64,000 nt of DNA. Source: Gammaproteobacteria bacterium. GTDB taxonomy: Bacteria; Gemmatimonadota; Gemmatimonadetes; Longimicrobiales; Gaopeijiaceae. The notes under the pieces were generated by a model that saw only the letters and a list, made by a program, of their open reading frames with translations, had not been told where the DNA came from and ran no database searches. Below are positions 7,978 to 16,922 of the stretch, one piece after another. The stretch spans positions 1 to 64,000 of the forward strand of contig JAPPJO010000075.1 in the NCBI GenBank assembly GCA_028820325.1, read 5' to 3'. Position 1 is the stretch's first letter; the number at the start of each line of letters is the position of its first letter. The translations under genes were made by a program, and so were the position numbers.

Positions 7978-8688
7978 TCAAGGGCGGCTGGCAACCAATG
8001 GGAGGTCGGGGCGTATGCTGTCGCTCAGTGTCCAACCATCGCTAGACCACTTGATCTCATCGTTGTGCTCAAGCAAGGCAACGGCCCTTCGAAGCGTCTG
8101 ACGGTCCTGCTCTGAATGGCCGTTGGGCAAGACCAACTCCACAAGCTGCTCTGGCGAGAACGCGAGATTTGGACTACCGCTCAGTACCTTCATGACGGCA
8201 TCCGAATAGCCCCCGATGGCCCTCTTGTAGCTCTCAGGTGGATCAACACGGTCGAATACTGCCCTAGCTTCGCGTATACCGGGAGGAAGGTATTGCGACT
8301 TCCCAAATCCATGATCTTGCAAGATGCCATCTTTGACCAATCCCTTCAAGATTCTAGACACGGCGGAGTCGAGCGTCCGTTTTGACGCGTTGTCCCCGAG
8401 TTTGCGTAGCGCCGCAATGATCTCGGCATTCGTGAAGACGCGATCAGGTTCGTGTGCCATGATTCCGATGATGTCGGCTTTGCGTCCCGTTTGGGGTGCC
8501 TCCTGACCACCTAGCGGCCACATGATCATCTGCGCCTCGAGAAGTGCTTTGGCTGCTGCGAGCCGAGCTGTGGCTTCTTCGTGGTCCTGTAGCGCTTGGC
8601 GGTACTCGTCGAGACATTGCTTTGCGCCATCCAGGCCCTGCGCGTAACGCTCAATATCCTGATGAAAGGTCGTGCGCTCATCGTCCAT
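7978..8688 (-). CDS. Hypothetical protein with coiled coil and winged-helix domains
   Basis: A 236-residue protein. Residues ~1-55 form a likely coiled coil rich in Glu, Gln and Ala. Residues ~70-130 look like a winged helix-turn-helix: a helix (ADIIGIMAHEP), then FTNAEIIAALRKLG, then a recognition-type helix and a wing ending GFGKSQYL. A second, similar helical module seems to occupy ~155-225. I infer DNA binding and perhaps regulation; no enzymatic motif is visible. The start at 8688 follows AAGGAG at good spacing; the frame extends upstream to 9243 but that part is not protein-like. A structured element at 8757-8869 lies 69 bases upstream, in the position of its leader or of a separate RNA. 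Confidence 0.7.
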   Translation of the reverse strand: MDDERTTFHQDIERYAQGLDGAKQCLDEYRQALQDHEEATARLAAAKALLEAQMIMWPLGGQEAPQTGRKADIIGIMAHEPDRVFTNAEIIAALRKLGDNASKRTLDSAVSRILKGLVKDGILQDHGFGKSQYLPPGIREARAVFDRVDPPESYKRAIGGYSDAVMKVLSGSPNLAFSPEQLVELVLPNGHSEQDRQTLRRAVALLEHNDEIKWSSDGWTLSDSIRPDLPLVASRP

Positions 8689-8756
8689 GTCTCGCTCCTT
8701 GTGCAGGGGCCGCGCGCCCACTAGACTAGCTGCATGCCGGCAAGGTAAAGGCGGTA

Positions 8757-8869
8757 GACAGGAGAGAGGGGAAGCGGGCGCCCGCTTCGGGGGAGTCGAA
8801 CCCCCATGTTCGCTTGGATGTACTTCCAAGTAGAGCCGCCAACACACTGGCCCCAGCCTCTCTCCTGTC
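8757..8869 (-). ncRNA. Candidate tRNA-like structured RNA
   Basis: On the minus strand a perfect 13-bp stem (8857-8869 with 8757-8769) encloses, in order, a D-arm-like hairpin (GCCA/TGGC, 8838-8851), a 6-bp hairpin CTTGGA/TCCAAG with a 6-base loop (8813-8830), a T-arm of GGGGG, loop TTCGACT, CCCCC (8789-8805), and an 18-base perfect palindrome GAAGCGGGCGCCCGCTTC (8771-8788). The T-loop fits the tRNA consensus TTCRANY exactly. It is not a normal tRNA: the middle loop has 6 rather than 7 bases and an extra hairpin lies between T-arm and closing stem. It could be a degenerate tRNA, a tRNA-derived attachment site, or a leader structure for the winged-helix gene. Confidence 0.5.
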
Positions 8870-9462
8870 CCGATTGGTTTCTTGTCATCTCGTCGGCGTC
8901 GCGGCCTTGGTCGTGGTAGAACCTTGGGCGTGTGGCGCGGGAGTCCTGGACAAGAACGATCCGCGCCGCACGGCTCCTTTTTGTAGCGGGAGGAGTATTT
9001 TGCTGCTCCTTGGCAAATCAAGGTACTGCCACGGCGTGATGTTGGCAAGACGGGATACAAAATACCCCGACCCAGCGCAAACTCTGCCCCGGCCAAAGGC
9101 CCCGCTGGATGGAGCGCAAGCGCATGGGAATTGGGTGTGGAGCTCACAGCGCGTGTGCTCCCGACGTCAGGCCCTAGAGGCGGGATCCGGCAACAAACGA
9201 TAAGCGGATGCGCCGACAGCGGGAGTGACGCTGGATCGACCACCTGCGCCCGCCTTTGCCAACGAGGATACCTAGAACGAGTGGGCCCCTCGGTTGGGCT
9301 TCGCTTACGTAGCTCCGCAACCCGTGGTCTTCGACCCCGTCATCGTCTTGCGGCGCCTGCGTATCGCCATCGTCATCCTGCTTGCCATTAACCTGTAATG
9401 CACGTAGTTAAAATAGGTTAGGTGGCTACGGGGATGTTTCCACGGCCCGCGGGGGCGTGTAG
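8870..9462. other. Gap upstream of a small secreted protein
   Basis: No convincing gene. Near its right end the sequence becomes AT-rich; TAAAAT at 9409-9414 resembles a -10 element for the gene starting at 9463, though no -35 element sits at ideal spacing. Nothing else is recognisable. Confidence 0.45.
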
Positions 9463-9894
9463 ATGAACAAGATGGTTGTGGTGCTCTCGGTGCTCTTGCT
9501 AACGATTTCGTCCGGAAGTCTGTCGGCCCAGGTGGATGGATACGATCTGATCTATTCCGGGCTTCCGGGAAAGCGGGTGACGATGACCCCGGACGCCATC
9601 ACCGAAGAAGACCTGACCCCGGATCAGCAACAGGAATTCCGTCTGTTGATCGTCCGCGACCAAGCCGGCAAGTATTTCTGGCTGTCTCGCGACATGAGAG
9701 AAGTGATCCGCTCTGATAACCCCGGAGCGTTCACGATCTTTCACGCCGTCGACGGAATCGGGTATGTGAAGGTGATCCGAAACCCCTCCCTGTGGGGCGA
9801 AGATGCGTACACCTACGTCGAGCACTTTTCGTCGTGGCTGAATTCCTTCACCTACTACGGAACCTCAGAACTCCGAGGAGATCTTCCGAGGTGA
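9463..9894 (+). CDS. Secreted hypothetical protein
   Basis: A 143-residue protein with a clear signal peptide: basic start MNKM, hydrophobic core VVVLSVLLLTI, and cleavage after LSA before Q, about residue 22. The mature part is acidic and aromatic-rich (for example YFWLSRDM and HFSSWLNSFTYYG) and should be periplasmic or secreted. I recognise no family. Its composition matches chromosomal genes of the window better than the small island genes do, so it may be an older resident of the locus. Confidence 0.75.
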   Translation: MNKMVVVLSVLLLTISSGSLSAQVDGYDLIYSGLPGKRVTMTPDAITEEDLTPDQQQEFRLLIVRDQAGKYFWLSRDMREVIRSDNPGAFTIFHAVDGIGYVKVIRNPSLWGEDAYTYVEHFSSWLNSFTYYGTSELRGDLPR

Positions 9895-10596
9895 GAGAGG
9901 GATGAATCCACCCTCGCACGCTTCTAGAGCCGGCTTGAATGAGCAGACTGTCCTGTGCCGCAGAAACTTGGCCACTCCTGTGGCTTCCCGGCACTTGGGC
10001 GGCTTTGCCGCTGTTTCGGTGCGGAGGAAACAGATACTGCGAGGATGCCCTGCAGCGAACCTTCGAGGTTGCTAGATGAGATGAGCGGGACCCACCCGCT
10101 CTCGCGACGGTGATGCGCTCGGGCCTAGCGGGAAGCGAGACGCAGCGAGCGCCACAAGCCGACCCGTCGAGGACCTCGCCAAGGGAGAATGGACCTGCCC
10201 CGCTCTCGCGGACGGTTGGTTCTTTGGGGTTGATGGTGTCGGATGTGGCTTGCCTCTCTCTCGAGGAGAGGAGCGGCGGAATCGGACCCTCGTTCGGATG
10301 ACGGGTCTCCGGCGTCCGAACGAGGGTCGACAAGCGAAGCGCGGCAGCCAGCCGGCAGGCCCGGCACGGCTACACGGTCGGCGCACCTCGATCCCGTAGC
10401 GTGACCGGTGTTTCCGCAGCGACGGCATTAACTTCGCGCCAGTGAGTGATGTTGTCCCAGTCGATAGCCTTGATCGCCGTTCTGAAGGCTGTTCCAATCG
10501 CAGTTGGAAAGGTTGACGTGGCTCCTCGACGGCATTCTGCCAACCGATGTCCCGCCACCGGCCCATGTGGCTGCGGTGGTTCCGCAGCCCTGTCGA
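9895..10596. other. Gene-free stretch with inverted repeats
   Basis: I find no supported gene in this ~700-base stretch. It contains the near-direct repeats CCGCTCTCGCGACGG (about 10098) and CCGCTCTCGCGGACGG (about 10199), a small hairpin CCTCTC/GAGAGG near 10250-10272, and a strong 14-bp perfect hairpin at 10285-10328 (listed separately). It precedes copy 2 of the repeated element and may be part of the same mobile unit. Confidence 0.5.
10285..10328. repeat. 14-bp perfect inverted repeat
   Basis: GACCCTCGTTCGGA (10285-10298) pairs without mismatch with TCCGAACGAGGGTC (10315-10328) around a 16-base loop. This is the longest perfect stem that I found in the window. No T-run follows on either side, so a plain terminator is unlikely. 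It may be a transposon-type end or a recombinase-binding site. Confidence 0.5.
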
Positions 10597-10718
10597 TTCC
10601 CGCCATTCAAGTCCGCTTTTCCCGCTGTCGCGGCACGGTCCAGCCGGGTCCCGTCCAACGGCAGGAAACGCAGATCGTGCAGCCCTGTAAGACTTTATAC
10701 GATTTCCTGCCGGGATTT
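10597..10718 (+). repeat. Dispersed ~120-bp element with hairpin end, copy 2
   Basis: Same orientation and layout as copy 1 at 4210-4330: TTCCCGCC at 10597-10604, exactly 63 bases to a 52-nt hairpin unit (10660-10711) bounded by GGCAGGAAA/TTTCCTGCC, then CCGGGAT. The stem keeps pairing although its bases differ from copy 1. Its right end abuts the interrupted DUF222 gene, which reads leftward into the element so that the last ~37 codons of that frame are encoded by the repeat. Confidence 0.75.
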
Positions 10719-11179
10719 GTACCTCTGGTGTTCCGCTTCTTCCACATGCGCACCATCCGCTCCAGCTTGGCCGCCGACCCGGCGCGCGCGAACTCGAGCA
10801 ACTCCGTCTCGCTCTCCGGAGTAGCCACGCGCGTGAGCGCCCGCACCTTGGCGTAGGAGATGGTCCCGTCCCTAAGGGCGTCGGCCGTCTCCGGCAGGTT
10901 CTCCAGCGCGCGGGCGGCGCGGACCCGCTCGCGGGCCGGCCCGATCGTGATGCCGATCTTCCAGGCCAGCCACTCGGCGCATGAACCGAACCCGTCTTTC
11001 CAGCCGCCTCGGCGATCGAAATCGGCGATGAGGGCCATCATCCGGGCTTCTGCCGCGTTGATTCCCGCGGCCAGTTCCGCGATGCGATCGCTGATCTTGC
11101 GAAGTTCATCGTCGTCGTCGGGCCGGGAAAGAGGCTTCTTGCGAGTGTCGCAGAGAAGGTCCCGGGATGCAATCATCAT
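10607..11179 (-). pseudogene. DUF222/HNH-endonuclease family fragment, 3' half missing
   Basis: The 190-codon frame starts at ATG 11179 or 11176 just after GGGAGGA. Residues ~20-145 match the N-terminal DUF222 region of HNH endonuclease-like proteins: helices with INAAEARMMALIADFDRRGG, a GITIGPARERVRAARALE segment and SYAKVRALTRVATPE. Full proteins continue to a C-terminal HNH nuclease; here similarity stops after the LERMVRMWKK stretch and the frame runs into the repeated element, ending at 10607. No HNH motif is present, so the nuclease is lost. Members of this family are often mobile and are frequently interrupted. Confidence 0.75.
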
Positions 11180-11192
11180 TCCTCCCAACGAT

Positions 11193-11220
11193 ATATTGTA
11201 CAATGAGTTACATACAATAT
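11193..11220. promoter_or_regulatory. AT-rich palindromic operator-like site
   Basis: ATATTGTA (11193-11200) and TACAATAT (11213-11220) form a perfect 8-bp inverted repeat with a 12-base spacer, and ATTGTACAAT (11195-11204) is itself a palindrome. It is strikingly AT-rich in GC-rich surroundings and sits 14 bases before the DUF222 start, overlapping the expected promoter. A dimeric repressor site is the simplest reading. Confidence 0.45.
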
Positions 11221-11442
11221 AACGGCACCGGAATCGGCCTCTCAGGATGCTCTGCAATCGCCGACGTGGGGTCGAGAGACGTTCGGGAGAGGAAGGGGAC
11301 TGCCAGCGCTCTCACATGGGCGGTCAGCGCCGCTGGCGAGCCGTGGAATCCGGGATATCGGATCGCGTCGAGGCGGGCGCCGAGAACCCGTCAATGGCAG
11401 AATGGGCCACGCGAATGTGAATTCGGGCGACCTCCCCCGGCG

Positions 11443-13674
11443 TCAGCCCTTTGTGCCTCCCTCCGAGTGCAGCCGCAGCACCGGACCCTGGTCCCGCTCC
11501 AGCGCGCTGCCCCGTCCCGACAGGCTGGGGTTGTTCATGAAGTAGTCGTGGGCGCTGAACGGGCGCTTCCCGTCCGCCACCCGGCGGTAGGACCCGTCGG
11601 CCGCCAGGCGCCAACTGCCCTCGGTGTCCTTCAGGTTCGCGACCATGATCTCGTCGAGAATCTGGCGGTGCACCGTCCGGTTGGTGACCGGAACCAGCAG
11701 CTCCACGCGCCGGTCCAGGTTGCGCGGCATCCAGTCAGCCGATGAGATGAACACCTTCGCCCGATCCGAGGGCAACTCCGCCCCGCCCCCCACGCACACG
11801 ATGCGCGAGTGCTCGAGGAACCGGCCCACGATGCTGGTCACGGTGATGTTCTCGGAGAGCCCGGGGACCCCGGGGCGCAGGCAGCAGATGCCGCGCACCA
11901 CGAGATGAATGTTCACGCCCGCGCGCGAGGCGTCGTAGAGGGCGTCGATGACCTCGCTGTCGAGCAGGGAGTTCATCTTGGCCCAGATGCCTGCGGGCTC
12001 TCCCCGGCGCGCGCGCTCGGCTTCCCCTGCGATGAGTTCGAGCAGCGTGCTGCGCATGGTGAAGGGTGCGATCGCTAGCTGGTCGAGGCCCTCCGGACGC
12101 GCATACCCGGTCATGAAGTTGAACGCCCGCGCGGCATCGCGCGCCAGCGCCGGATCGCACGTGAAATACGACAGGTCGGTGTAGATCTTGGCGGTCACCG
12201 GGTGGTAGTTCCCCGTCCCGAAGTGGACGTAGGAGCGGAGCGACCCCGCCTCCCGCCGCACCACCAGCGAGATCTTGGCGTGCGTCTTCAGTTCCGCCAC
12301 CCCGAAGACGACGTGCACCCCGGCGCGCTCCATCCCCCGCGCGAACGCGATGTTGGCCGCTTCGTCGAAACGGGCCTTCAGCTCGACCAGCGCGGTCACG
12401 TTCTTGCCCGCCTCTGCCGCCTCGATCAGCGCCGTCACGATGGGCGAGTCCTGGCTGGTCCGGTAGAGCGTCTGCTTGATGGCCACCACGGCCGGATCCT
12501 CGGCGGCCTGGCGCAGCAACTGCACCACCACGTCGAAGCTCTCGTACGGGTGGTGTACGAGGATGTCCTTCATGCGGATGGCGGCGAAGCAGTCCCCGCC
12601 GAAGTCGCGAATCCGCTCCGGGAAGCGTGCGTTGTAGGGCGAAAACACCAGATCCGGGCGATCGTCGCCGATGAGCTGCGCGGTGTCGCCCAGCCCCAGC
12701 AGATCGCCCTCGCGGAAGATGTCCCCGGGGCCGACGTCCAGCTCGCGCATCAGGAAGCGCTGCAGGGTCCCGGACATCCCGCGCGACACCCTCAGGTGGA
12801 TGACCCGCCCCCTGCGCCTGCGCTTGAGCGCGGATTCGAACTCCAGCAGCAGATCCTCGGCTTCATCCTCGATCTCCACGTCGCTGTCGCGGATCACGCG
12901 GAAATACCCGGTCTCCCTGACCGCAAAGCCCGGGAAGAGGCTGTCCAGGTGCATCCCGAGCAGTTCCTCGAGGCGAATGAAGCGCTGGCTCTCTCCCGGA
13001 ACGGCGATGAAGCGGTCGATCTGGGAAGGCAGCGGAAGCAGGGCGTGCATCTCGGTGCCGTCCCGCGGGCGCGCCAGCGACAGCACCATCGCGTATCCGG
13101 TATTGGGGATGAAGGGGAAGGGATGCGCGGGGTCCACGGCCAGCGGGGTGAGGACCTGAAAGATCTGCTCGTCGAAGTAGGCATCCAGGGCCGAACGTGC
13201 GGCCCCGCTCAGCTCGCTCGGATGCGCGATGACGATGCCGACGGCGCGCAGTTCGTCACGCATTTCGCGCCATCTCTTCTGCTGGCGCACCATCAGCGCC
13301 CTGGCGCGCCGGTCGATGGCCCGGAGCTGCCGCGCCGGCGTCATGCCCTCGGGGGTCGTGGTGGTGATGCCGGCGTCCACCTGGGCCCTCAGCCCCGCCA
13401 CGCGCACCATGTAGAACTCGTCGAGGTTCGTGGCGGAGATGGAGAGGAAGCGCAGCCTCTCCAGCAGCGGATGGCGGGAGCTCGAGGACTCCGCCAGCAC
13501 GCGCTCGTTGAACGCCAGCCACGAGAGCTCCCGGTTGATGAAGCGCTCGGGGGCTTCAGGCGTCAGGGTCTGGGCAGCAGCTGCCTGGGTCACGCGGATC
13601 GGCTCCGGCACCGGGGACACGAAACGCCGCCCGCCGGTCCCGGCCGGTGCGGCGCATGTCGAAGTCTCTACCAT
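11443..13674 (-). CDS. ppk: Polyphosphate kinase (PPK1)
   Basis: Makes inorganic polyphosphate from ATP, reversibly, in the cytoplasm. The 743-residue protein has the family's full length and order: N-terminal helical domain beginning [17 protein letters not shown] (about residues 42-58), then the head domain and two phospholipase-D-like catalytic domains. The autophosphorylated histidine corresponds to His465 (KTHAKISLV) and the second catalytic histidine to His622 (EHSRIVCVG); their spacing of 157 residues equals that of E. coli His435 and His592. The ATG at 13674 is the natural start. It lies 65 bases downstream of the GH12-like gene on the same strand and marks the return to core genes after the island. 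Confidence 0.97.
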   Translation of the reverse strand: MVETSTCAAPAGTGGRRFVSPVPEPIRVTQAAAAQTLTPEAPERFINRELSWLAFNERVLAESSSSRHPLLERLRFLSISATNLDEFYMVRVAGLRAQVDAGITTTTPEGMTPARQLRAIDRRARALMVRQQKRWREMRDELRAVGIVIAHPSELSGAARSALDAYFDEQIFQVLTPLAVDPAHPFPFIPNTGYAMVLSLARPRDGTEMHALLPLPSQIDRFIAVPGESQRFIRLEELLGMHLDSLFPGFAVRETGYFRVIRDSDVEIEDEAEDLLLEFESALKRRRRGRVIHLRVSRGMSGTLQRFLMRELDVGPGDIFREGDLLGLGDTAQLIGDDRPDLVFSPYNARFPERIRDFGGDCFAAIRMKDILVHHPYESFDVVVQLLRQAAEDPAVVAIKQTLYRTSQDSPIVTALIEAAEAGKNVTALVELKARFDEAANIAFARGMERAGVHVVFGVAELKTHAKISLVVRREAGSLRSYVHFGTGNYHPVTAKIYTDLSYFTCDPALARDAARAFNFMTGYARPEGLDQLAIAPFTMRSTLLELIAGEAERARRGEPAGIWAKMNSLLDSEVIDALYDASRAGVNIHLVVRGICCLRPGVPGLSENITVTSIVGRFLEHSRIVCVGGGAELPSDRAKVFISSADWMPRNLDRRVELLVPVTNRTVHRQILDEIMVANLKDTEGSWRLAADGSYRRVADGKRPFSAHDYFMNNPSLSGRGSALERDQGPVLRLHSEGGTKG

Positions 13675-13739
13675 TCTTACACTTCGCCGGGCGGGTCAAG
13701 GTTCCAGTCGCGCCCAGGTGCGGGGGACAGCTCAGCCCC

Positions 13740-14894
13740 TCAGCGGAGGTGGACCCGGAAGTCCTTGAGCCAGAGTTCGCCGGTGCCGCTCACCGCCTCG
13801 TTGCCAAACTCGATCGCGGTCAGGTAGTGGTCGGCGGGGAGATAGCCCCGGTCGATCAGGTAGCGGAAGAGGGACAGCAGGTCGACGGAACCGACCAGCA
13901 GATCCCGGTGCCGCACCAGAGCCATGTAGTCGGCGACCAGCTCGCGGTCGCCGTCGGCGTTCGGCCAGACTCTGTCCGGCCAGTGGTACAGATCCCACAG
14001 GACGCCCTCGATCCGGACCGGGCCGACATAGAACTGCTGCCCCGCCGGCCGGAAATCATGATCCAGCCAGACCATCACTTCGTGTGAGATGCCGGACACG
14101 CTGGGCGGATCGTCGCGCGTGATCCAGAAGTCGAACGCGAGGTTGTACGTGCCCTCGACGGCGAGATAGGCCGCGTAGTCGACCTCCAGGGCCTCGATTG
14201 CGTCGATTCGTCGAGGAAGCTCCGGCGTGGTCGACCGTGGATGCCAGGGCTTGTGCCCGTAGATGAGCTCCGGGTAGGCCTTGACCTGCCCCCTCCTCGT
14301 CGGCCAGCGCCATCGCCAGCCGTATTCCACCCTCTCGACCAGCCCGGGCACGGTCCGCCGCATGATGCATTGCTCGTAGTCTCTCGTGTCCTGCCGGTTC
14401 CAGACGTTGTTGAAGTAGGAGAAGTCACCCACGAACCACTCTTCCCAGCCCCGGCAGGCCATGATCTCCGGCGCCACGGGCGTGGGATCCGCGGGCGGAG
14501 GCGTGGCGTCGAATGGTGCGGGTCCGGGGACGGTCGCCAGGGCGGTCCCCGAGATCGAACCCGCCGCCGCCGTGATCATCGCGTGTCCCTTTCCGGCCGC
14601 CTGCACGACGCCAGCCGAGTCCACGGTTGCCACCGACAGGTCGCTCGATTCCCATGTGAAGGAGACATCCGCAACTCTGTGACCGTCCGCGTCCGCGGCG
14701 GCCGCCCCCACCCGGATCGTGTCCCCGATGGCCGGCAGCGTGACTGCGGAGGGGGAGAGGACGATGGTCGCGGGTCCGGTCGACGGCGGCGCAACCGGCG
14801 TGTCGTCCGCACCGCAGCCGGCCAGGCACGCGACGACGATCGCCGGGAGGACGATGGCGGCCACGGTATCGGACCTGATCAGGTGTGCCGGCAT
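13740..14894 (-). CDS. Lipoprotein with Ig-like domain and GH12-like glycoside hydrolase domain
   Basis: A 384-residue exported protein. The N-terminus has a hydrophobic leader ending in the lipobox LAGC, so it should be lipid-anchored. Residues ~35-125 form a bacterial Ig-like (Big2) domain with the typical VATVDSAGVVQAAGKG segment. The C-terminal ~240 residues resemble glycoside hydrolase family 12 (beta-1,4-glucanases): YPELIYGHKPWH, a likely nucleophile Glu in SHEVMVWLD, and a likely acid/base Glu in AIEFGNEAVSGTGEL. Hydrolysis of beta-glucan-type polysaccharide is inferred from these. I chose ATG 14894; a TTG at 14927 would add 11 residues. It may be cotranscribed with ppk. Confidence 0.75.
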   Translation of the reverse strand: MPAHLIRSDTVAAIVLPAIVVACLAGCGADDTPVAPPSTGPATIVLSPSAVTLPAIGDTIRVGAAAADADGHRVADVSFTWESSDLSVATVDSAGVVQAAGKGHAMITAAAGSISGTALATVPGPAPFDATPPPADPTPVAPEIMACRGWEEWFVGDFSYFNNVWNRQDTRDYEQCIMRRTVPGLVERVEYGWRWRWPTRRGQVKAYPELIYGHKPWHPRSTTPELPRRIDAIEALEVDYAAYLAVEGTYNLAFDFWITRDDPPSVSGISHEVMVWLDHDFRPAGQQFYVGPVRIEGVLWDLYHWPDRVWPNADGDRELVADYMALVRHRDLLVGSVDLLSLFRYLIDRGYLPADHYLTAIEFGNEAVSGTGELWLKDFRVHLR

Positions 14895-15095
14895 TCGCGT
14901 TGCTCTCAGTCGTAACCCATGGCGCAAGCATGCGCCGATTCACGCGACGCACGGATAAACCGTGGGTCAATCCTCCTCCAGGAACAACTGCGGGCCCGTT
15001 TGTTGCCGGGGAAGTTCCTGGCTGGCGCGTGTCTCCGCCGCATGCGCTAGGTTCAGGGCACGGACAGGGCGGTCCGAGGAGCCGCGGATCATCTG

Positions 15096-16067
15096 ATGAA
15101 AGACCTCAACATCCTTCCCAGTGCGTCCACCGCCGCCAACGGCCTTGGCGGAGGCCGGGTTGCGGCTCGGCCGCGCGTCGCCGAGTCGCCTCCGCAGGTG
15201 CCGCTGCGGGCCCTGGACCAGCTCTGGTTCCAGGTGAGCGGCACGGTGTGCAACCTGCGCTGCCGGCACTGCTTCATCTCGTGCAGCCCGGACAACCATT
15301 CGTTCTGGTTCATGACCCGCGGCCAGGTCGCCGCAGCCCTCGCCGAGTCCGTCCCGCTGGGAGTGAAGGAGTACTACTTCACCGGTGGCGAGCCCTTCAT
15401 GAATCACGAGATGTGCGGCATCCTCGAGGATACGCTGGAGCTCGGGCCGGCTACGGTGCTGACCAACGCGACCCTCCTGCCCGAGCGGACGGTGCGCGAA
15501 TTGGCCCGGCTGGCGGCCGGATCGCCTTATTCGCTGGAACTGCGGGTGAGCCTGGACGGGGTCACCCCGGAGATGAACGACGCCATCCGCGGAGAGGGAA
15601 CCTTCGCGCGCTGCATCGAGGGCGTGGAACGTCTGGTCGACGCCGGGTTCCTGCCCATCATCACCGCCATGCAAAGCTGGCTCGACGCCGAGACCGGACG
15701 CATCCTGGGAGGCTTTCGCGAGCTTCTGGCGGATGTGGGCTACGACCGCGCCCGGCTGAAGATCATCCCGCCGCTGCTCATCGGCGAAGAGGCCCGCCGC
15801 ACCCAGGGATATGCTCCGTCGATGCGGGTCACCCACGAGATGCTGCACGGCTTCGATCTCGATCAGCTTCTGTGCACGCGCGCGCGACTGGTCACGGCCG
15901 CCGGGGTCCACGTCTGCCCCATCCTGCTCGACTATCCGGACGCGCGCCTGGGCGACACCCTCGGCGAAGCGGTGGCGCGGCCCGCCTCGCTGTCCGAGCA
16001 GGCATGCTACACCTGCTACCTGCACGGGTCCATCTGCGCCAACACGGCGGCGAGCAGCGAGTTCTAG
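15096..16067 (+). CDS. Radical SAM protein with extra C-terminal cysteines
   Basis: A 323-residue radical S-adenosylmethionine enzyme. The [4Fe-4S] site is CNLRCRHC (Cys52, Cys56, Cys59), followed by the GGEPF motif that contacts SAM (YYFTGGEPFMN). The C-terminal part holds a further cysteine set (Cys304, Cys307, Cys314, in CYTCYLHGSIC) like the SPASM/twitch extensions that bind auxiliary clusters. The substrate is unknown; such enzymes modify peptides, cofactors or sugars. The stop codon is only 3 bases before the next gene, so it is translationally linked with the metallophosphatase. No obvious small precursor peptide is seen next to it. Confidence 0.88.
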   Translation: MKDLNILPSASTAANGLGGGRVAARPRVAESPPQVPLRALDQLWFQVSGTVCNLRCRHCFISCSPDNHSFWFMTRGQVAAALAESVPLGVKEYYFTGGEPFMNHEMCGILEDTLELGPATVLTNATLLPERTVRELARLAAGSPYSLELRVSLDGVTPEMNDAIRGEGTFARCIEGVERLVDAGFLPIITAMQSWLDAETGRILGGFRELLADVGYDRARLKIIPPLLIGEEARRTQGYAPSMRVTHEMLHGFDLDQLLCTRARLVTAAGVHVCPILLDYPDARLGDTLGEAVARPASLSEQACYTCYLHGSICANTAASSEF

Positions 16068-16070
16068 CGG

Positions 16071-16874
16071 GTGGCTGAATCGGAGGGCCGGTTCGATCGC
16101 GTGGCGGTGTTCGGCGGTGTCTACTCCAACCACCTGGCGCTGGCGGCCGCGGCCGAGGATGCGCGCGCGCGCGGCGCGGACGCGCTTTTCTGCCTGGGCG
16201 ATCTGGGGGGGTTCGGGCCCAATCCGGACAAGGTCTTCCCCATACTCCGGCGCGAGGACGTGCGCGTGGTGCAGGGCAACTACGACGACTCCATCGGGCG
16301 CGGGCTGGACGACTGCCGCTGCGGCTACACCGACCCGCGCGACAATCACTATGCCAGGCTGGCGTACGACTACGCGCTCTCCAACACGTCCGGCGCGCAT
16401 CGCCACTGGCTGGCCGCGCTTCCCCCCGCCATCCGCTTTCGCCTGGGCCCGCTGCGGGTGCTCGCCTGTCACGGCAGCCCGCGCCAGGTCAACGAGTTCC
16501 TGTGGGAAACCACCACGCCTTCGCATTTCCTGGCGAAGCTCGCCGCGGACGCGGGCTGCGACGTGATTCTCGGGGGACACACGGGCATCCACTGGGCCCG
16601 GCGGTTCGCGCCCCGGGGCTGGTACGTCAACGCGGGGGCGCTGGGACGGCCGGCGAACGACGGGCGCACCTGCGTCTGGTATGCTATGGTATCGGCCGAG
16701 GGGGACCGGCTGGGCGTCGACTTCATTCCGGTCCGCTACGATCACGAGGCGCTGGCCCGCGAGATGGCGGGAGAGGGCATCTGTGAGGAGTTCATCGCGA
16801 CCATTCGCACCGGGTGGTGGACCACCTGCCTGGAGATCCTGCCGGGCAAGGAACGCGCGCGCGGGCGCTACTGA
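16071..16874 (+). CDS. Metallophosphoesterase-family protein with altered first motif
   Basis: A 267-residue protein of the calcineurin-like phosphoesterase superfamily, starting at GTG 16071. Motif II (LGDLGGFGPNP, Asp44), motif III (GNYDD), a CHGSPRQ histidine motif and the GGHTGIHW motif are present. Motif I, normally D-x-H-x-N, reads GGVYSN: the metal ligands Asp and His are replaced by Gly16 and Tyr18. The protein may bind one metal, may be catalytically altered, or may have become a partner or regulator of the radical SAM enzyme directly upstream. It is followed 48 bases later by the DAK2-DegV gene. Confidence 0.82.
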   Translation: MAESEGRFDRVAVFGGVYSNHLALAAAAEDARARGADALFCLGDLGGFGPNPDKVFPILRREDVRVVQGNYDDSIGRGLDDCRCGYTDPRDNHYARLAYDYALSNTSGAHRHWLAALPPAIRFRLGPLRVLACHGSPRQVNEFLWETTTPSHFLAKLAADAGCDVILGGHTGIHWARRFAPRGWYVNAGALGRPANDGRTCVWYAMVSAEGDRLGVDFIPVRYDHEALAREMAGEGICEEFIATIRTGWWTTCLEILPGKERARGRY

Positions 16875-16922
16875 CGCCCGGCGGGCGGGACTTCCTTCCG
16901 GTATCCTGGCCGAGAGACGCCG

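Noticed and set aside
8757..8869. A functional standard tRNA or tmRNA gene
   Set aside because: The T-arm fits, but the acceptor geometry, 6-base middle loop and added palindrome do not fit a tRNA; no tmRNA tag frame is seen. Kept only as a tRNA-like structure.
12202..13827. A 541-codon frame on the plus strand over ppk
   Set aside because: Antisense to a clear polyphosphate kinase with both catalytic histidines; no domain of its own.
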